Shown: positions 1-8,818, counted from the first letter of the stretch. The stretch: DNA of 64,000 nucleotides from Flavobacteriaceae bacterium (GCA_014075215.1 CP046177.1:2356501-2420500); one strand, 5' to 3'. Program-made: numbers and translations. Notes: generated by a model not told the origin, from the letters alone.

Positions 1-1036
1 CTGCCGGTGCAGTGCGTACATCAAAATGCAATTCGCCGTCTGGAAAAGTGATTTTTGAAATTTGATTTTTACCTGCTACCGTAGTTTCCATATAACTGGT
101 TATCACTGATTGGGCATTTGTACATGAGCTTGAAATTAAATGACCAGCAAAAAAATCAGAATAACTATCAACTTGTCCATTGCTCATAATCAATTCACGA
201 TAGGATTTTGAAATACCTTGTTTATGGTAATCATCTTCCTGCGTATATTCAAAATCTATGGTTTGGTCTGAAGTAGGTAAACTTATTTTTGATAATGCCC
301 ATGCTGAGTTGTAAATCATTGGTGGAGCCAATTGCTCATTATCAGTTATAGGTTCGGAAGTAGTTTCCTCCGGATAGGCAAAATCATAAGTAATACCATT
401 GTCATCTATAATCCTATAACTATTGGCAGTTGGTTTTGTAATCTGGTAATTCTTATGGGGCCTGAAAATAATATCACCATCTTCATTATGGTAAAAATTA
501 GCTGAAAGTGTTCCTGCATTTATAACAAATTTATCAGGTTGTGAATCCATCACATTGCTTGATGCTTTTCTAAAGAAGTTATTTAGATGGGCTTCTCTTG
601 CTTCTGCACTCATATTGCTAAAACCATGTTCAATAAACGGCACGACATAATCTTTACCAATATTACCTGCAACATATCCTAAACTGCCTTCATCCGGTTT
701 ACCTCTTAGTTGTCTTACAATCATGCCTCCTGCATGCAATGTCCAACCCAAACCTACTAAACCGGGATCTTCTTCGGCTAATAATCCGGAATGGTTATAA
801 GATAAATAAACAGGCAATTCAAATCCTGCTTCTTTAATGGTATAGATAGGAATCGAATAATTAATCCGGCCACTGGCCAAATTCACCGGCAGATCACCGT
901 ATTTTCCCAAACTGGCTGCTTCGGGAGAAACAGGGGCTACGCTAGGGAGTTCTAACTTTGATAAGTCCTGATTTCCTTGAGCAGTACTAAAGCTTGAAAC
1001 ATAAGCTAGTACAATGCTTAAAAATAGTTTTTTCAT
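1..1036 (-). CDS. RHS/YD-repeat-type secreted protein, N-terminal part (runs off the left edge)
   Basis: The reverse strand is open from an ATG at 1036 to the window edge, giving about 345 residues of a larger protein. It starts with a signal peptide (MKKLFLSIVLAYVSSFSTAQ, cleavage probably after STA). The mature part has the layout typical of the start of Bacteroidota RHS repeat proteins: a segment reading GRINYSIPIYTIKEAGFELP, then LPVYLSYNHSG, then VGLGWTLHAGGMIVRQ. Such proteins are large secreted or surface shells, often with a toxic or adhesive C-terminus, but the repeats and C-terminus lie outside the window, so no function can be assigned. It is followed on its 5' side by IS-rich DNA. 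Family placement is from motif memory; the start is clear. Confidence 0.75.
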   Translation of the reverse strand, partial: MKKLFLSIVLAYVSSFSTAQGNQDLSKLELPSVAPVSPEAASLGKYGDLPVNLASGRINYSIPIYTIKEAGFELPVYLSYNHSGLLAEEDPGLVGLGWTLHAGGMIVRQLRGKPDEGSLGYVAGNIGKDYVVPFIEHGFSNMSAEAREAHLNNFFRKASSNVMDSQPDKFVINAGTLSANFYHNEDGDIIFRPHKNYQITKPTANSYRIIDDNGITYDFAYPEETTSEPITDNEQLAPPMIYNSAWALSKISLPTSDQTIDFEYTQEDDYHKQGISKSYRELIMSNGQVDSYSDFFAGHLISSSCTNAQSVITSYMETTVAGKNQISKITFPDGELHFDVRTAPA

Positions 1037-1113
1037 ATTGATTTGATTTAAATGATACTTCTGTGTTTTTGGTTTGTTGTTCTCATATTTTGGCTTTTTA
1101 TTAAATAATGATA

Positions 1114-1121
1114 CAAACCTA
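1114..1121 (-). promoter_or_regulatory. Candidate -7 promoter box for the RHS-type gene
   Basis: On the reverse strand this reads TAGGTTTG, a match to the Bacteroidota -7 consensus TAnnTTTG, about 78 bases upstream of the ATG at 1036. No clear -33 box was found, so this is only a candidate. The rest of 1037-1369 holds no gene. Confidence 0.35.
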
Positions 1122-1290
1122 TTTGCTTTTTTTGAAACTTCAGTACGCCTGAACCGTACTTTTTTTACTTTTCGCTTTTTTTCATATAGTGTAACTTTTT
1201 AGGGTTCATACTATTTTTACTTTAATACCAACAACAGGCTACCGTTTGAATAGCTATCTGTAAACAGCCGAAAAAAGCACACAACTCCAA

Positions 1291-1348
1291 GGGAATTCTT
1301 ATCTTAACTCTGAAAAAACTATGGGGCCATAGCAATCTTCGTCTCTTA
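1291..1348. repeat. 58-bp dispersed repeat, copy 1
   Basis: This stretch occurs again, inverted, at 55644-55701 with about three mismatches over 58 bases. Both copies lie a few tens of bases outside the end of an ISL3-like element, but at opposite ends of it (here beyond the transposase 3' end, there beyond its 5' end) and in the same orientation relative to the transposase. It is therefore not the terminal inverted repeat of that element. Origin unknown; it may be a remnant of another mobile element. Confidence 0.6.
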
Positions 1349-1402
1349 TGTTAGCAGTAGCAAAGATAGGGGTCAAGCAAAAAAGTTGTGGGATTTAGAT
1401 TT

Positions 1403-2392
1403 TTACGCATAAATTTTAGATAGTCTGAATAGGAAGAAAGGAACAGATCTTACGCCTCTAAATTGTAGTCTAAAAGTTTTTATTTTAGCATTAAAAGATT
1501 CAGCAGAAGCATTGGTACTTCTATTATCAAAGAAATTTAAGATGCTTCGATAATGACTTTGTATTGATCTAGCTACTGTTCCAAAACTTTTACTGAACTC
1601 TGATTTTTCTACCTTATCATACCATCTAGCTAGTTTTGTATATGCTACCGCCTTGTCTTTTGTCTTTTGATAAATCGTTGCCAGTTCTCTAGTAAGCTCA
1701 TAAGCTCGTTCCAAGTTGGGGTATCTTTCAAAGAGTAATTCTGCTCTAAATTTTTGTTTGGCTGTCCATTTGTTAGGGGCTTTAAAGAGTAAATACCTAC
1801 TTCTAGCTAGTAGTTGTTTGGGAGTATCTCCATTGTCAAGGATATTCGGTTTAAAGTTTTTTCCTGTTTCTTTAGCCAATGCTATTTCATTATTTTCTTG
1901 TTCTATGGTTTTCCATCTATACTGTATTCGAATTTCTTGCAAGGCATCATAAGCTCGTTTTTGTACATGAAATCGGTCTGTGACCTGAGTAGCTTTAGGA
2001 AAGGCTTTTTTAGCAATCTTTTCCATAGTAGGTGCCATATCCAAAGTGATTTCTTCTACTAAATATCGGTCTTTACTTGGAATTTTCCTTAACACTTCTA
2101 TGACTCGTTCACTTTGTGTGGTAGCTACTATGGCTACTAAACTGCCTCGTTTTCCTTTACCTGCTTTGTTGGTAATCACTGTATAGAGCTCGCCTTGAGT
2201 AAGTGCTACTTCATCAATACTTAAATGAGTTCCTATATTCTTCTTAAAAAGCAGCCATTGGTCGGCATGAGCTAATTGATCCCAAGTCAAAAAGTTACTT
2301 AAATGATTGCGATATTGTTCTTCTAATCGCTTGCCGTTAAGGTGATAGTAGGTAGATAAACTTTTACAACTTACTGGAATACTATCTAACAA
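1403..2392 (-). CDS. ISL3-like DDE transposase, main ORF (copy A)
   Basis: A 329-residue transposase that cuts and joins the ends of the surrounding element. Catalytic-type acids sit in the motifs LSIDEVAL (near residue 60), EITLDMAPTMEKIAKKAF and QVTDRFHVQK (around 115-145), and NASAESFNAKIK near the C-terminus, matching the DDE_Tnp_ISL3 pattern. It is the longest of the three related transposases in the window and the only one intact in this ORF. The start is a TTG at 2392 lying inside the end of the upstream ORF, in the +1 frame, so translation may depend on coupling or frameshifting from that ORF. A related pair lies at 44711-46036 and a truncated one at 55790-56909. Confidence 0.8.
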   Translation of the reverse strand: MLDSIPVSCKSLSTYYHLNGKRLEEQYRNHLSNFLTWDQLAHADQWLLFKKNIGTHLSIDEVALTQGELYTVITNKAGKGKRGSLVAIVATTQSERVIEVLRKIPSKDRYLVEEITLDMAPTMEKIAKKAFPKATQVTDRFHVQKRAYDALQEIRIQYRWKTIEQENNEIALAKETGKNFKPNILDNGDTPKQLLARSRYLLFKAPNKWTAKQKFRAELLFERYPNLERAYELTRELATIYQKTKDKAVAYTKLARWYDKVEKSEFSKSFGTVARSIQSHYRSILNFFDNRSTNASAESFNAKIKTFRLQFRGVRSVPFFLFRLSKIYA

Positions 2393-2727
2393 GCCTCTTT
2401 AAAAAAAGAGAGAACTCTTCTGTCATTCGAGTTCCCTTTGCTACCAAATTCCAATCTCTTGAGAATACTTCTGAGGTATCAACATAACCATCGTCTACGT
2501 TTTACTTGTAAAAAACAAGCCTTGTTACGTACTGGAAAATCTTGAATATCTACTACTGGGTAAAATCCTTTGGAATGTAATTTACGATGAGATAACTCAT
2601 CTGGTTGTATAGGTTTTTCTTCTAAAACCAAAGTAAGTTTGTTCGTTGAATCTTTTACCTCTTTAAGTTCAAAGTAATCTAAAATACCTTCGGGTAAAAA
2701 ATGCTTCAGGAGCTCTTGTGTATGCAT
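2382..2727 (-). pseudogene. ISL3-like transposase N-terminal-region ORF, frameshifted (copy A)
   Basis: The ATG at 2727 begins a protein like the intact 117-residue partner ORF at 45683-46036 (shared FPVR/FPLR, VKRRRWL/VRRRRWL). Here it stops early at 2479, after 82 residues. The expected tail (RDWNLVAKGTRMTEEF) continues in another reading frame down to a stop at 2382, so one base has been lost or gained near 2480-2490. In the intact copies this ORF overlaps the start of the main transposase ORF. The small protein is a separately encoded N-terminal region of the transposase; this copy should not make a full one. Confidence 0.7.
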
Positions 2728-2796
2728 TTGAGTTTTTAAACCAAAACTCTAAAAAATTAACCTACTCCACAAACTTTTTGCTTGATCCAAAGATAG

Positions 2797-3067
2797 GCCA
2801 TATATAGCTACCCTGCAAGAAAGAGCCCTATTTTTAACAAATCAGCAAGGTTTTTTTAGTTTGTTTGAAAATAATGTAACAGAAATGGCAAAACCTTTTA
2901 AAAACAGGCAGCAAAAGACAGGTTTAATTGGCTTTTTTAAATAAAGAAATTGTTAAGGGTATGTTAAAAACCGGGGTTAAACCAAAGAAGACTAAAGTAA
3001 AGGGTCATTTGTTGTACCGGATAAAATCTATAAAACCTTAATTTATTGCTTAAGTATATTATTTATA
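2797..3067 (+). other. Gene-free stretch between two insertion sequences, with an interrupted open frame
   Basis: No complete gene is present. One frame stays open from here to a stop near 2944 (ending in KTGLIGFFK) and, if copy A of the ISL3-like element and one target repeat are removed, continues leftward without a stop to about 1318, roughly 66 codons in all. It has no recognisable start and no family was recognised. It may be the remnant of a gene broken by the insertion, or chance. Confidence 0.25.
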
Positions 3068-3075
3068 GTTAAAAA

Positions 3076-4286
3076 CTTTAGTACATGACAAAAAATATAA
3101 TTAATTGATTATCAGTAAATTAAATGTTAAATAATTAAAATAAAGCATTGATTTTCAGTATATTAGAAGAATAACATCACTCATTTTTCTAATGAAAAAA
3201 ACCAATGCTTCCACTAAAAGTAGTGAATTAAATTCAGTTTTAAGTTCTCATTTCCAAGGTAAGATCAATTTGGCAAGAATCAAACTCATATCACATTTCA
3301 TTATCGCCCTCTGTAAGGTACAGACAGTTACCTTTGAAAAGGTAGCCAACGCTTTTGAGACCTCAGTAGATTCGAAGTCATCACTCAGACGTATTCAAAG
3401 ATTTATTGCTGATTATTCGTTGGATGGAGATTTGATCGCTCGTCTTATATTTAGTCTCCTTCCTAAGCAAGAGGGATTGATCTTGAGTATTGATAGGACC
3501 AATTGGAAGTTTGGTCAGACCAACATCAACATTTTTAAGTTGGGAGTTGTCTATAAAGGTGTTGCCTTCCCATTGTTATTTACTATGTTAGATAAGCCAG
3601 GGAACTCTAACAGTCAGGAGCGTATTGATCTTGTGAATCGTTTCATAAGACTTTTTGGCAAAGATGTTATTAAATCCATTGTAGCCGATAGAGAGTTTGT
3701 AGGTAATCATTGGTTGGATTTCTTGAATACAAATGGAATCAAATATTATATCCGCATTCGAAACAACTTTAAGGTAGAGCTTCCTGATAAGAACAAAACC
3801 ATCAAAGTATTTCACTTGTTTAATCCACATAAGATCAATGAGTTTGTGTATTATCCTAAAATTGTACGTGTTAATGGTCAGCTTTGTTTCCTTTCCGGAT
3901 GCAAGTTGTACCCAAAAAATGGAAAGCCTGATTTCTTAATCATTGTATCGTTCAACGCTCCTGATAAGGCCTTTGAACAATACAAAGAACGATGGCAGAT
4001 AGAGATGTGTTTTAAAGCAATGAAAGCCAGTGGCTTTGATATTGAAAACACACACCTGCAAGATATTAAGCGTATTGAAAAATTAGTACTGCTTGTAATG
4101 ATGGCTTTCGTATGGTGTTACAAAGTTGGTATATATTTACATCAGATTAAGCCTATCAAAATAAAAAAGCATGGAAGAATGGCTAAAAGCATATTCAAAT
4201 ATGGATTAGATTATATCGCTTCTGTGCTATTAAACCCTGTAAATCAAAACAATATGAACTTGACTAAATTTTTGTCATGTACTTAG
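3076..4286 (+). mobile_element. IS4-family insertion sequence (about 1211 bp)
   Basis: Inverted ends share GTACATGACAAAAA (left at 3081-3094, right in reverse complement at 4270-4283). The sequence GTTAAAAA stands directly outside both ends, at 3068-3075 and 4287-4294, and is the likely 8-bp target duplication. The motif is A-rich, but its exact placement supports it. The right inverted repeat overlaps the 3' end of the transposase gene. The left end has one extra T relative to the right, so the boundaries are good to 1-2 bases. Confidence 0.75.
3192..4286 (+). CDS. IS4-family transposase
   Basis: A 364-residue DDE transposase. The first acid is in LSIDRTNW (near residue 99), the second in VADREFVG (near 165), and the third in the IS4 signature YKERWQIEMCFKAMK (near 275), which fits the Y-x2-R-x3-E-x6-K pattern of the family. 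The N-terminal 80 residues look like the usual small helical DNA-binding region. The ATG at 3192 follows about 115 bases of AT-rich leader inside the element. The frame is intact with no internal stops, so the element looks potentially active. It lies about 280 bases from the ISL3-like element on its left and ends about 100 bases before the PPIase gene. Confidence 0.9.
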   Translation: MKKTNASTKSSELNSVLSSHFQGKINLARIKLISHFIIALCKVQTVTFEKVANAFETSVDSKSSLRRIQRFIADYSLDGDLIARLIFSLLPKQEGLILSIDRTNWKFGQTNINIFKLGVVYKGVAFPLLFTMLDKPGNSNSQERIDLVNRFIRLFGKDVIKSIVADREFVGNHWLDFLNTNGIKYYIRIRNNFKVELPDKNKTIKVFHLFNPHKINEFVYYPKIVRVNGQLCFLSGCKLYPKNGKPDFLIIVSFNAPDKAFEQYKERWQIEMCFKAMKASGFDIENTHLQDIKRIEKLVLLVMMAFVWCYKVGIYLHQIKPIKIKKHGRMAKSIFKYGLDYIASVLLNPVNQNNMNLTKFLSCT

Positions 4287-4386
4287 GTTAAAAAGTCTAA
4301 ACGAGTTCGATATAAAATTTAGATTTAACAGGTTTTAAAAGCTTGTGAGATATGTCAATTACAGTGATTTATGAAATCGTATGACG

Positions 4387-5319
4387 TTACTTTACATCCA
4401 TTAATTCTACATCAAAAATTAACGTTGCATTTGGAGGAATGACACCTCCGGCCCCGTTTTCTCCATACCCCAGGTGGGAAGGAATTACCAGGCGCGCTTT
4501 ACCTCCTGTTTTTAGCAGTTGGGTTCCCTCATCCCAACCTGCAATTACCTGCCCGACGCCAATGGTAAAATCCAGAGGCTGTTTGCGCTTGTATGAAGAG
4601 TCAAAAACAGTTCCGTCCGGTAACTGGCCTTTATAATGTACTGAAACCGTAGCTCCTTTAACAGCTTGTTTTCCTGTTCCGTTTTGTAAAATCCGGTAAC
4701 GTAATCCGCTTGAAGTGGTATCATAGCCGGCAGCTATTTCGTCTGCCAGATCTTTTTGTTTTTGTAGCTCTTCTGCTTCTCGTTTTGCTCTTGCCCCCTC
4801 AAAGGTTCTGAAAGCTTCAATGGCGTTAAAATTTTCTGCTTCGATACCCACTTTGATGATTTCGACACTGGTTAGCTGATCTCCTTGTACAACTGTATCT
4901 ACTACATTTTGTCCTTCTACTACATTGCCAAATACAGTATGTTTGTTATCTAACCAAGGAGTGGGAACATGTGTGATAAAAAACTGGCTTCCGTTTGTTG
5001 CCGGGCCCGAGTTTGCCATTGATAAAATACCGGGTTTGTCATGCTTTAGATCTTCATGAAACTCATCATCAAATTTATATCCCGGATTTCCTGTTCCGGT
5101 TCCGAGAGGGCACCCTCCCTGAATCATAAAGTCAGTGATAACCCTGTGAAATGTTAAACCGTCATAAAAAGGAGTTCCTTGCGGTTTGGATGAGTTTTCC
5201 AGTTTTCCTTCTGCCAAAGCAATAAAATTGCCTACTGTACCGGGGGTTTTTTCAAACTCCAGGTTTACCAGAACAGTACCTTTAGAGGTATTTAATTTTG
5301 CATATATTCCATTATTCAT
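4387..5319 (-). CDS. Bifunctional peptidyl-prolyl isomerase, cyclophilin plus FKBP
   Basis: A 310-residue cytosolic protein with two proline isomerase domains. Residues 1-160 are a cyclophilin (FHRVITDFMIQGG with the catalytic Arg, then MANSGPATNGSQFFI). A charged linker (about 165-200) leads to a C-terminal FKBP domain (about 205-310; VSVHYKGQLPDGTVFDSS, then VIAGWDEG and GYGENGAG). There is no signal peptide or lipobox, unlike the related lipoprotein at 16061-17104, which has the same domain order. It probably assists protein folding in the cytoplasm. It is 43 bases downstream of prfC on the same strand and may share its transcript. The IS4 element ends about 100 bases past its stop. Confidence 0.85.
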   Translation of the reverse strand: MNNGIYAKLNTSKGTVLVNLEFEKTPGTVGNFIALAEGKLENSSKPQGTPFYDGLTFHRVITDFMIQGGCPLGTGTGNPGYKFDDEFHEDLKHDKPGILSMANSGPATNGSQFFITHVPTPWLDNKHTVFGNVVEGQNVVDTVVQGDQLTSVEIIKVGIEAENFNAIEAFRTFEGARAKREAEELQKQKDLADEIAAGYDTTSSGLRYRILQNGTGKQAVKGATVSVHYKGQLPDGTVFDSSYKRKQPLDFTIGVGQVIAGWDEGTQLLKTGGKARLVIPSHLGYGENGAGGVIPPNATLIFDVELMDVK

Positions 5320-5362
5320 AATGATGTGGTTTTATTATTGAATTCGTTTAATTTTTTTGGAT

Positions 5363-6952
5363 TTAAAATTCACTTGTAAAATGTAATCTAACCGATGGGT
5401 ATTTGCTTTGAGTCATTTGTAGGGTAAAAGCAGAATCTGCCAGAAACACCAATTGCCCTTGCTTGTCTTTAGCCAAATAACGTTGTTTCACTCTCTTAAA
5501 TTCTTTAAAATCTTCATTTTTTTCATCTTCAGGTTGTACCCAACAAGCCTTATGGACCTGAATATGTTCATAAGTACACTTTGCTCCATATTCATGTTCT
5601 AACCTGTATTGAATGACTTCATACTGAAGTGCTCCCACCGTACCGATAATTTTACGGCCATTCATATCCAGCGTAAACAACTGCGCTACACCTTCATCCA
5701 TCAATTGATCCAACCCTTTATATAATTGCTTGGCTTTCATAGGATCTGCATTGTTCACATAGCGAAAATGTTCCGGAGAAAAACTAGGAATACCTTTAAA
5801 GTTGAGTATTTCTCCTTCGGTTAATGTATCTCCGGTTTTGAAATTTCCCGTATCATGCAAGCCTACGATATCTCCGGGGTAGGACTCCTCTACAATTTCT
5901 TTTTTTTCTGCAAAAAATGCATTTGGACTGGAAAACTTAATTTTTTTGGTATTTCTAACGTGTAAATACGGTACATTTCTTTTAAAAGTTCCTGAAACTA
6001 TTTTGACAAACGCCAGACGATCCCTATGTTTCGGATCCATGTTTGCATGAATTTTGAAAACAAATCCCGACATTTTTTGTTCTTTGGAATCAACCATGCG
6101 TTCTTCTGCTTTTTTAGCTTGCGGCTTTGGAGCTATCTCTATAAAAGTGTCCAGAAGTTCTTTTACTCCAAAATTGTTTAAAGCCGAACCGAAAAATACA
6201 GGTTGTAAATCTCCTTTCAAATATTTCTCCCGATCAAATTTCGGGTATACTTCGTATACTAATTCCAGTTCTTCTCGCAAGTTTTCTGCTGTACTTTCTC
6301 CAATAAGAGTATCGAGTTGCGGGTTGTTGATATCATCAAATTGTATCCCTTCGGAAATGGTTTGTTTGTGCTCCCCGGAAAATAGATTCAATTTCTCATT
6401 GTAAATATTGTAAATGCCTTTAAAATCGTACCCCATACCAATAGGAAAGCTCATGGGAGTTACTTTTAACCCTAATTTTTGCTCCACTTCATCTAACAGA
6501 TCGAAAGCATCTTTTCCTTCCCGGTCTAATTTATTGATGAACACAATCATAGGAATTTTACGCATACTACATACCTGTACTAATTTTTCTGTTTGTTCCT
6601 CAATTCCTTTGGCAACATCAACAACAATAATTACACTGTCTACAGCAGTTAGAGTCCTGTAAGTATCTTCTGCAAAATCTTTATGCCCCGGAGTATCCAG
6701 AATATTGATTTTCTTATCACGATATATAAAAGCCAATACGGAAGTGGCTACGGAAATTCCTCGCTGACGCTCAATTTCCATAAAATCAGAAGTAGCTCCT
6801 TTTTTTATTTTATTATTTTTTACGGCACCTGCTTCTTGAATTGCACCGCCGAATAGTAATAATTTTTCAGTTAAGGTTGTTTTTCCGGCATCCGGATGGG
6901 AGATGATTCCAAAAGTCCTTCTGCGCTCTATTTCCTTTAGAAAGTCCATCAA
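5363..6952 (-). CDS. prfC: Peptide chain release factor 3
   Basis: A 529-residue translational GTPase that removes release factors 1 and 2 from the ribosome after termination. The GTP-binding motifs are all present: P-loop HPDAGKTT (near residue 19), effector region RQRGISVATS, DTPGHKDFAED (G3) and FINKLDREG (G4). The length matches the bacterial family, and the C-terminal half has the expected RF3 domains (GALQYEVIQYRLEHEY). Two ATG codons start the gene (MMDFLKEIERRRT); the second, at 6949, may be the real start. A TATATTTG box lies just upstream. The bifunctional PPIase follows on the same strand. Confidence 0.95.
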   Translation of the reverse strand: MMDFLKEIERRRTFGIISHPDAGKTTLTEKLLLFGGAIQEAGAVKNNKIKKGATSDFMEIERQRGISVATSVLAFIYRDKKINILDTPGHKDFAEDTYRTLTAVDSVIIVVDVAKGIEEQTEKLVQVCSMRKIPMIVFINKLDREGKDAFDLLDEVEQKLGLKVTPMSFPIGMGYDFKGIYNIYNEKLNLFSGEHKQTISEGIQFDDINNPQLDTLIGESTAENLREELELVYEVYPKFDREKYLKGDLQPVFFGSALNNFGVKELLDTFIEIAPKPQAKKAEERMVDSKEQKMSGFVFKIHANMDPKHRDRLAFVKIVSGTFKRNVPYLHVRNTKKIKFSSPNAFFAEKKEIVEESYPGDIVGLHDTGNFKTGDTLTEGEILNFKGIPSFSPEHFRYVNNADPMKAKQLYKGLDQLMDEGVAQLFTLDMNGRKIIGTVGALQYEVIQYRLEHEYGAKCTYEHIQVHKACWVQPEDEKNEDFKEFKRVKQRYLAKDKQGQLVFLADSAFTLQMTQSKYPSVRLHFTSEF

Positions 6953-6966
6953 TAAAAATTAGAGCG

Positions 6967-6974
6967 CAAATATA
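6967..6974 (-). promoter_or_regulatory. Candidate -7 promoter box of prfC
   Basis: On the reverse strand this reads TATATTTG, matching TAnnTTTG, 14 bases upstream of the prfC start. No obvious -33 box is seen. Confidence 0.45.
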
Positions 6975-7028
6975 GTTTTTTTGTTAAAACCGAAGAAAAT
7001 AAAGCTTGTTTTAGGATGTTTTTTGAAA

Positions 7029-7553
7029 TTACCTGGACAATACTATGAACATATCACCGTCTGTTACGGTGATATTTCCGACATCTTGCACGAGTGATGT
7101 TCTCAATTTTAAAACAGTTCCGTCAAAACTTATAACATTTGCACTAGTAATAACACCTGACGAATTAGTAATATTTATGACATTATTTTGATATGACCAC
7201 ATACCAGCAATATTTGGTACTTCATTAACAACTTGTTGGCTAGTTTGAGATATTCCTGCAAGAGTATAGATGGCCGTAAGAGTAAAACTGCCATTTTGTG
7301 TTATGGTTTTTGGATTATCCCCAAAAATCACTTGCTGATTAAAGTTAGAGCCTGTTAATGTATAAACTACACTGATAGGCATATTATCTACAGTAGTAGT
7401 TGCCGAACCATTTTCAGTATAAAGTTCTGTAAGATTCCAGGTATTTATCAAATCGGATTCTGATAGTTGAGGGGGATTTGAGTCATTATTGCTACAAGCT
7501 ATGGCGAGTAACACGGCCCCCCCTGAAATGATCATTTGTCTTAATACTTTCAT
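7029..7553 (-). CDS. Lipocalin-like lipoprotein of unknown function
   Basis: About 174 residues. The N-terminus MKVLRQMIISGG is followed by the lipobox LLAIAC and an acidic SNND, the usual start of a Bacteroidota surface or periplasmic lipoprotein. The rest alternates beta-strand-like segments (LINTWNLTELYTENG near the start, NNVINITNSSG in the middle, NVISFDGTVLKLRTS near the end), like the small lipocalin-like domains common in this phylum. The ATG at 7553 was preferred to an upstream TTG at 7571 because it gives a normal signal peptide. It is a single gene on the reverse strand with prfC downstream. Ligand and function are unknown. Confidence 0.65.
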   Translation of the reverse strand: MKVLRQMIISGGAVLLAIACSNNDSNPPQLSESDLINTWNLTELYTENGSATTTVDNMPISVVYTLTGSNFNQQVIFGDNPKTITQNGSFTLTAIYTLAGISQTSQQVVNEVPNIAGMWSYQNNVINITNSSGVITSANVISFDGTVLKLRTSLVQDVGNITVTDGDMFIVLSR

Positions 7554-7736
7554 TTGAATGTAAGTTTTCAATTGGAAATATAATGTTATTTTAATTGCCT
7601 TTTATACTATCTGACTCTATATAATTAAAGATTAAAAGATTCAAGGTATTTTTAAAAATGTTTTAACGATTCTTTTAAGTTTTAAACCGAAAGTACAATA
7701 TTATTAAAAAAATAGTAAATGGTAATACAATAATGT

Positions 7737-7744
7737 TAAATTTG
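7737..7744 (+). promoter_or_regulatory. Candidate -7 promoter box of idi
   Basis: TAAATTTG matches TAnnTTTG and lies 17 bases before the ATG of idi. No clear -33 box was seen. The interval 7572-7736 otherwise holds nothing recognisable. Confidence 0.45.
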
Positions 7745-7761
7745 CATGGATCTTGATTTTC

Positions 7762-8274
7762 ATGAAAGAAGAACAGGTAATTTTGGTTGATGAACATGAC
7801 AATCCATTGGGTTTAATGCCTAAAATGGAAGCCCATCAAAAAGCGATATTACACAGAGCTTTTTCGGTTTTTATTTTTAATGATAAAAAAGAACTCATGT
7901 TACAGCAGCGCGCTGCCAATAAATATCATTCTCCTTTATTGTGGACAAATACCTGCTGTTCTCATCAACGTTACGGGGAAACCTCTACAGAAGCCGGTAA
8001 ACGACGGTTAGAGGAAGAAATGGGTTTTAGTACGGATTTAAAGGAAGTATTTCGATTTATATACAAAGCATCTTTTGATAACGGATTGACAGAACATGAA
8101 TTAGATCATGTGATGATAGGAACATATAATGGGGAACCGAAAATTAATAGGGAAGAGGCGGCGTCTTACAAATGGATGTCATTAGCATCTGTAAAAAAAG
8201 ATATAGAAGTGAACCCTGAATTGTATACGGTTTGGTTTAGAATTATTTTTCGGGAATCGTATGATAAATTATGA
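7762..8274 (+). CDS. idi: Isopentenyl-diphosphate delta-isomerase, type 1
   Basis: A 170-residue Nudix-fold enzyme that interconverts isopentenyl and dimethylallyl diphosphate, supplying isoprenoids such as menaquinone and carotenoids. The catalytic cysteine is in TNTCCSHQR, the Nudix-like segment is GKRRLEEEMGF, and the second active-site region is TEHELDHVMIG. Length is normal. The ATG at 7762 (MKEEQVILVDE) is preferred over a TTG nine bases upstream. The pterin synthase gene begins 37 bases after the stop, so the two are probably co-transcribed, although no pathway link is evident. Confidence 0.95.
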   Translation: MKEEQVILVDEHDNPLGLMPKMEAHQKAILHRAFSVFIFNDKKELMLQQRAANKYHSPLLWTNTCCSHQRYGETSTEAGKRRLEEEMGFSTDLKEVFRFIYKASFDNGLTEHELDHVMIGTYNGEPKINREEAASYKWMSLASVKKDIEVNPELYTVWFRIIFRESYDKL

Positions 8275-8311
8275 ATTACGAATAATACATCTTTCAATTT
8301 TCAATATAACG

Positions 8312-8725
8312 ATGCCTAAGGTAACTGTTTCCAGAAAAGCACATTTTAATGCAGCTCATAGATTGTACAACCCGGATTGGTCTGATAAAAAGAATGCGGA
8401 GGTATTTGGTAAGTGTAGCAATCCAAATTATCACGGGCATAATTATGAGCTGATTGTTTCCGTTACCGGGGAGATAGATCCTGAAACAGGATTTGTGTTC
8501 GATTTGGGAAAATTGAAATACTTAATAGCTTCTGAAATTGAAGATCCTTTTGATCATAAAAACTTGAATATAGAAGCGGTCGAGTTTAAAAATCTGAACC
8601 CTACTGCAGAAAACATAGCTGTAGTTATTTATAAAAAACTCAGGAATCATATCCCTTCTCAATTAGATTTAAAAGTGAAACTTTACGAAACACCAAGAAA
8701 TTTTGTGAGTTATTCCGGGGAGTAG
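8312..8725 (+). CDS. 6-pyruvoyl-tetrahydropterin synthase / 6-carboxytetrahydropterin synthase family
   Basis: A 137-residue member of the PTPS/QueD family, which converts dihydroneopterin triphosphate to a pyruvoyl or carboxy pterin. Zinc-binding histidines are seen in FNAAHRLYN and in HGHNYEL. The presumed catalytic cysteine is in KCSNPNYHGH, with a longer Cys-to-His spacing like animal PTPS than in E. coli QueD. It could serve queuosine or another pterin pathway; the sequence does not decide. The start MPKVTVSRKAHF at 8312 matches the family; the open frame extends upstream to 8261, but that extension is not family-like. Confidence 0.85.
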   Translation: MPKVTVSRKAHFNAAHRLYNPDWSDKKNAEVFGKCSNPNYHGHNYELIVSVTGEIDPETGFVFDLGKLKYLIASEIEDPFDHKNLNIEAVEFKNLNPTAENIAVVIYKKLRNHIPSQLDLKVKLYETPRNFVSYSGE

Positions 8726-8783
8726 ATATATATTCTTTTGTGAACTTCATCTTGATGTTTTCTATTTCCTAAAAAAATCCTTG

Positions 8784-8791
8784 TAAATTTG
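8784..8791 (+). promoter_or_regulatory. Candidate -7 promoter box of manA
   Basis: TAAATTTG matches TAnnTTTG, 27 bases before the manA start. TTG triplets lie upstream but at non-canonical spacing. Confidence 0.4.
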
Positions 8792-8818
8792 AATTTTGTT
8801 ATCTGACAATACATCAAG

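Larger units (their letters stand above)
1370..2788 (-). mobile_element. ISL3-like insertion sequence, copy A (1419 bp)
   Basis: The ends are imperfect inverted repeats: left GGGTCAAGCAAAAAAGTTG, right (reverse complement) GGATCAAGCAAAAAGTTTG. They are flanked by an exact 8-bp direct repeat AAAGATAG at 1362-1369 and 2789-2796. Eight-base target duplications are usual for the ISL3 family. The element carries two reverse-strand frames, a short N-terminal ORF and the main DDE transposase, in the two-ORF layout that Bacteroidota annotations often call ISAon1 type. The short ORF is frameshifted in this copy. Confidence 0.85.

Noticed and set aside
1291..1348. The 58-bp repeat as a terminal inverted repeat of the ISL3-like element
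   Set aside because: The second copy lies on the other side of the transposase in the same relative orientation, and the true ends with 8-bp duplications lie inside it.
8261..8311. Extended N-terminus of the pterin synthase starting at 8261
   Set aside because: The extension overlaps idi and does not resemble the family; the ATG at 8312 gives the normal start.
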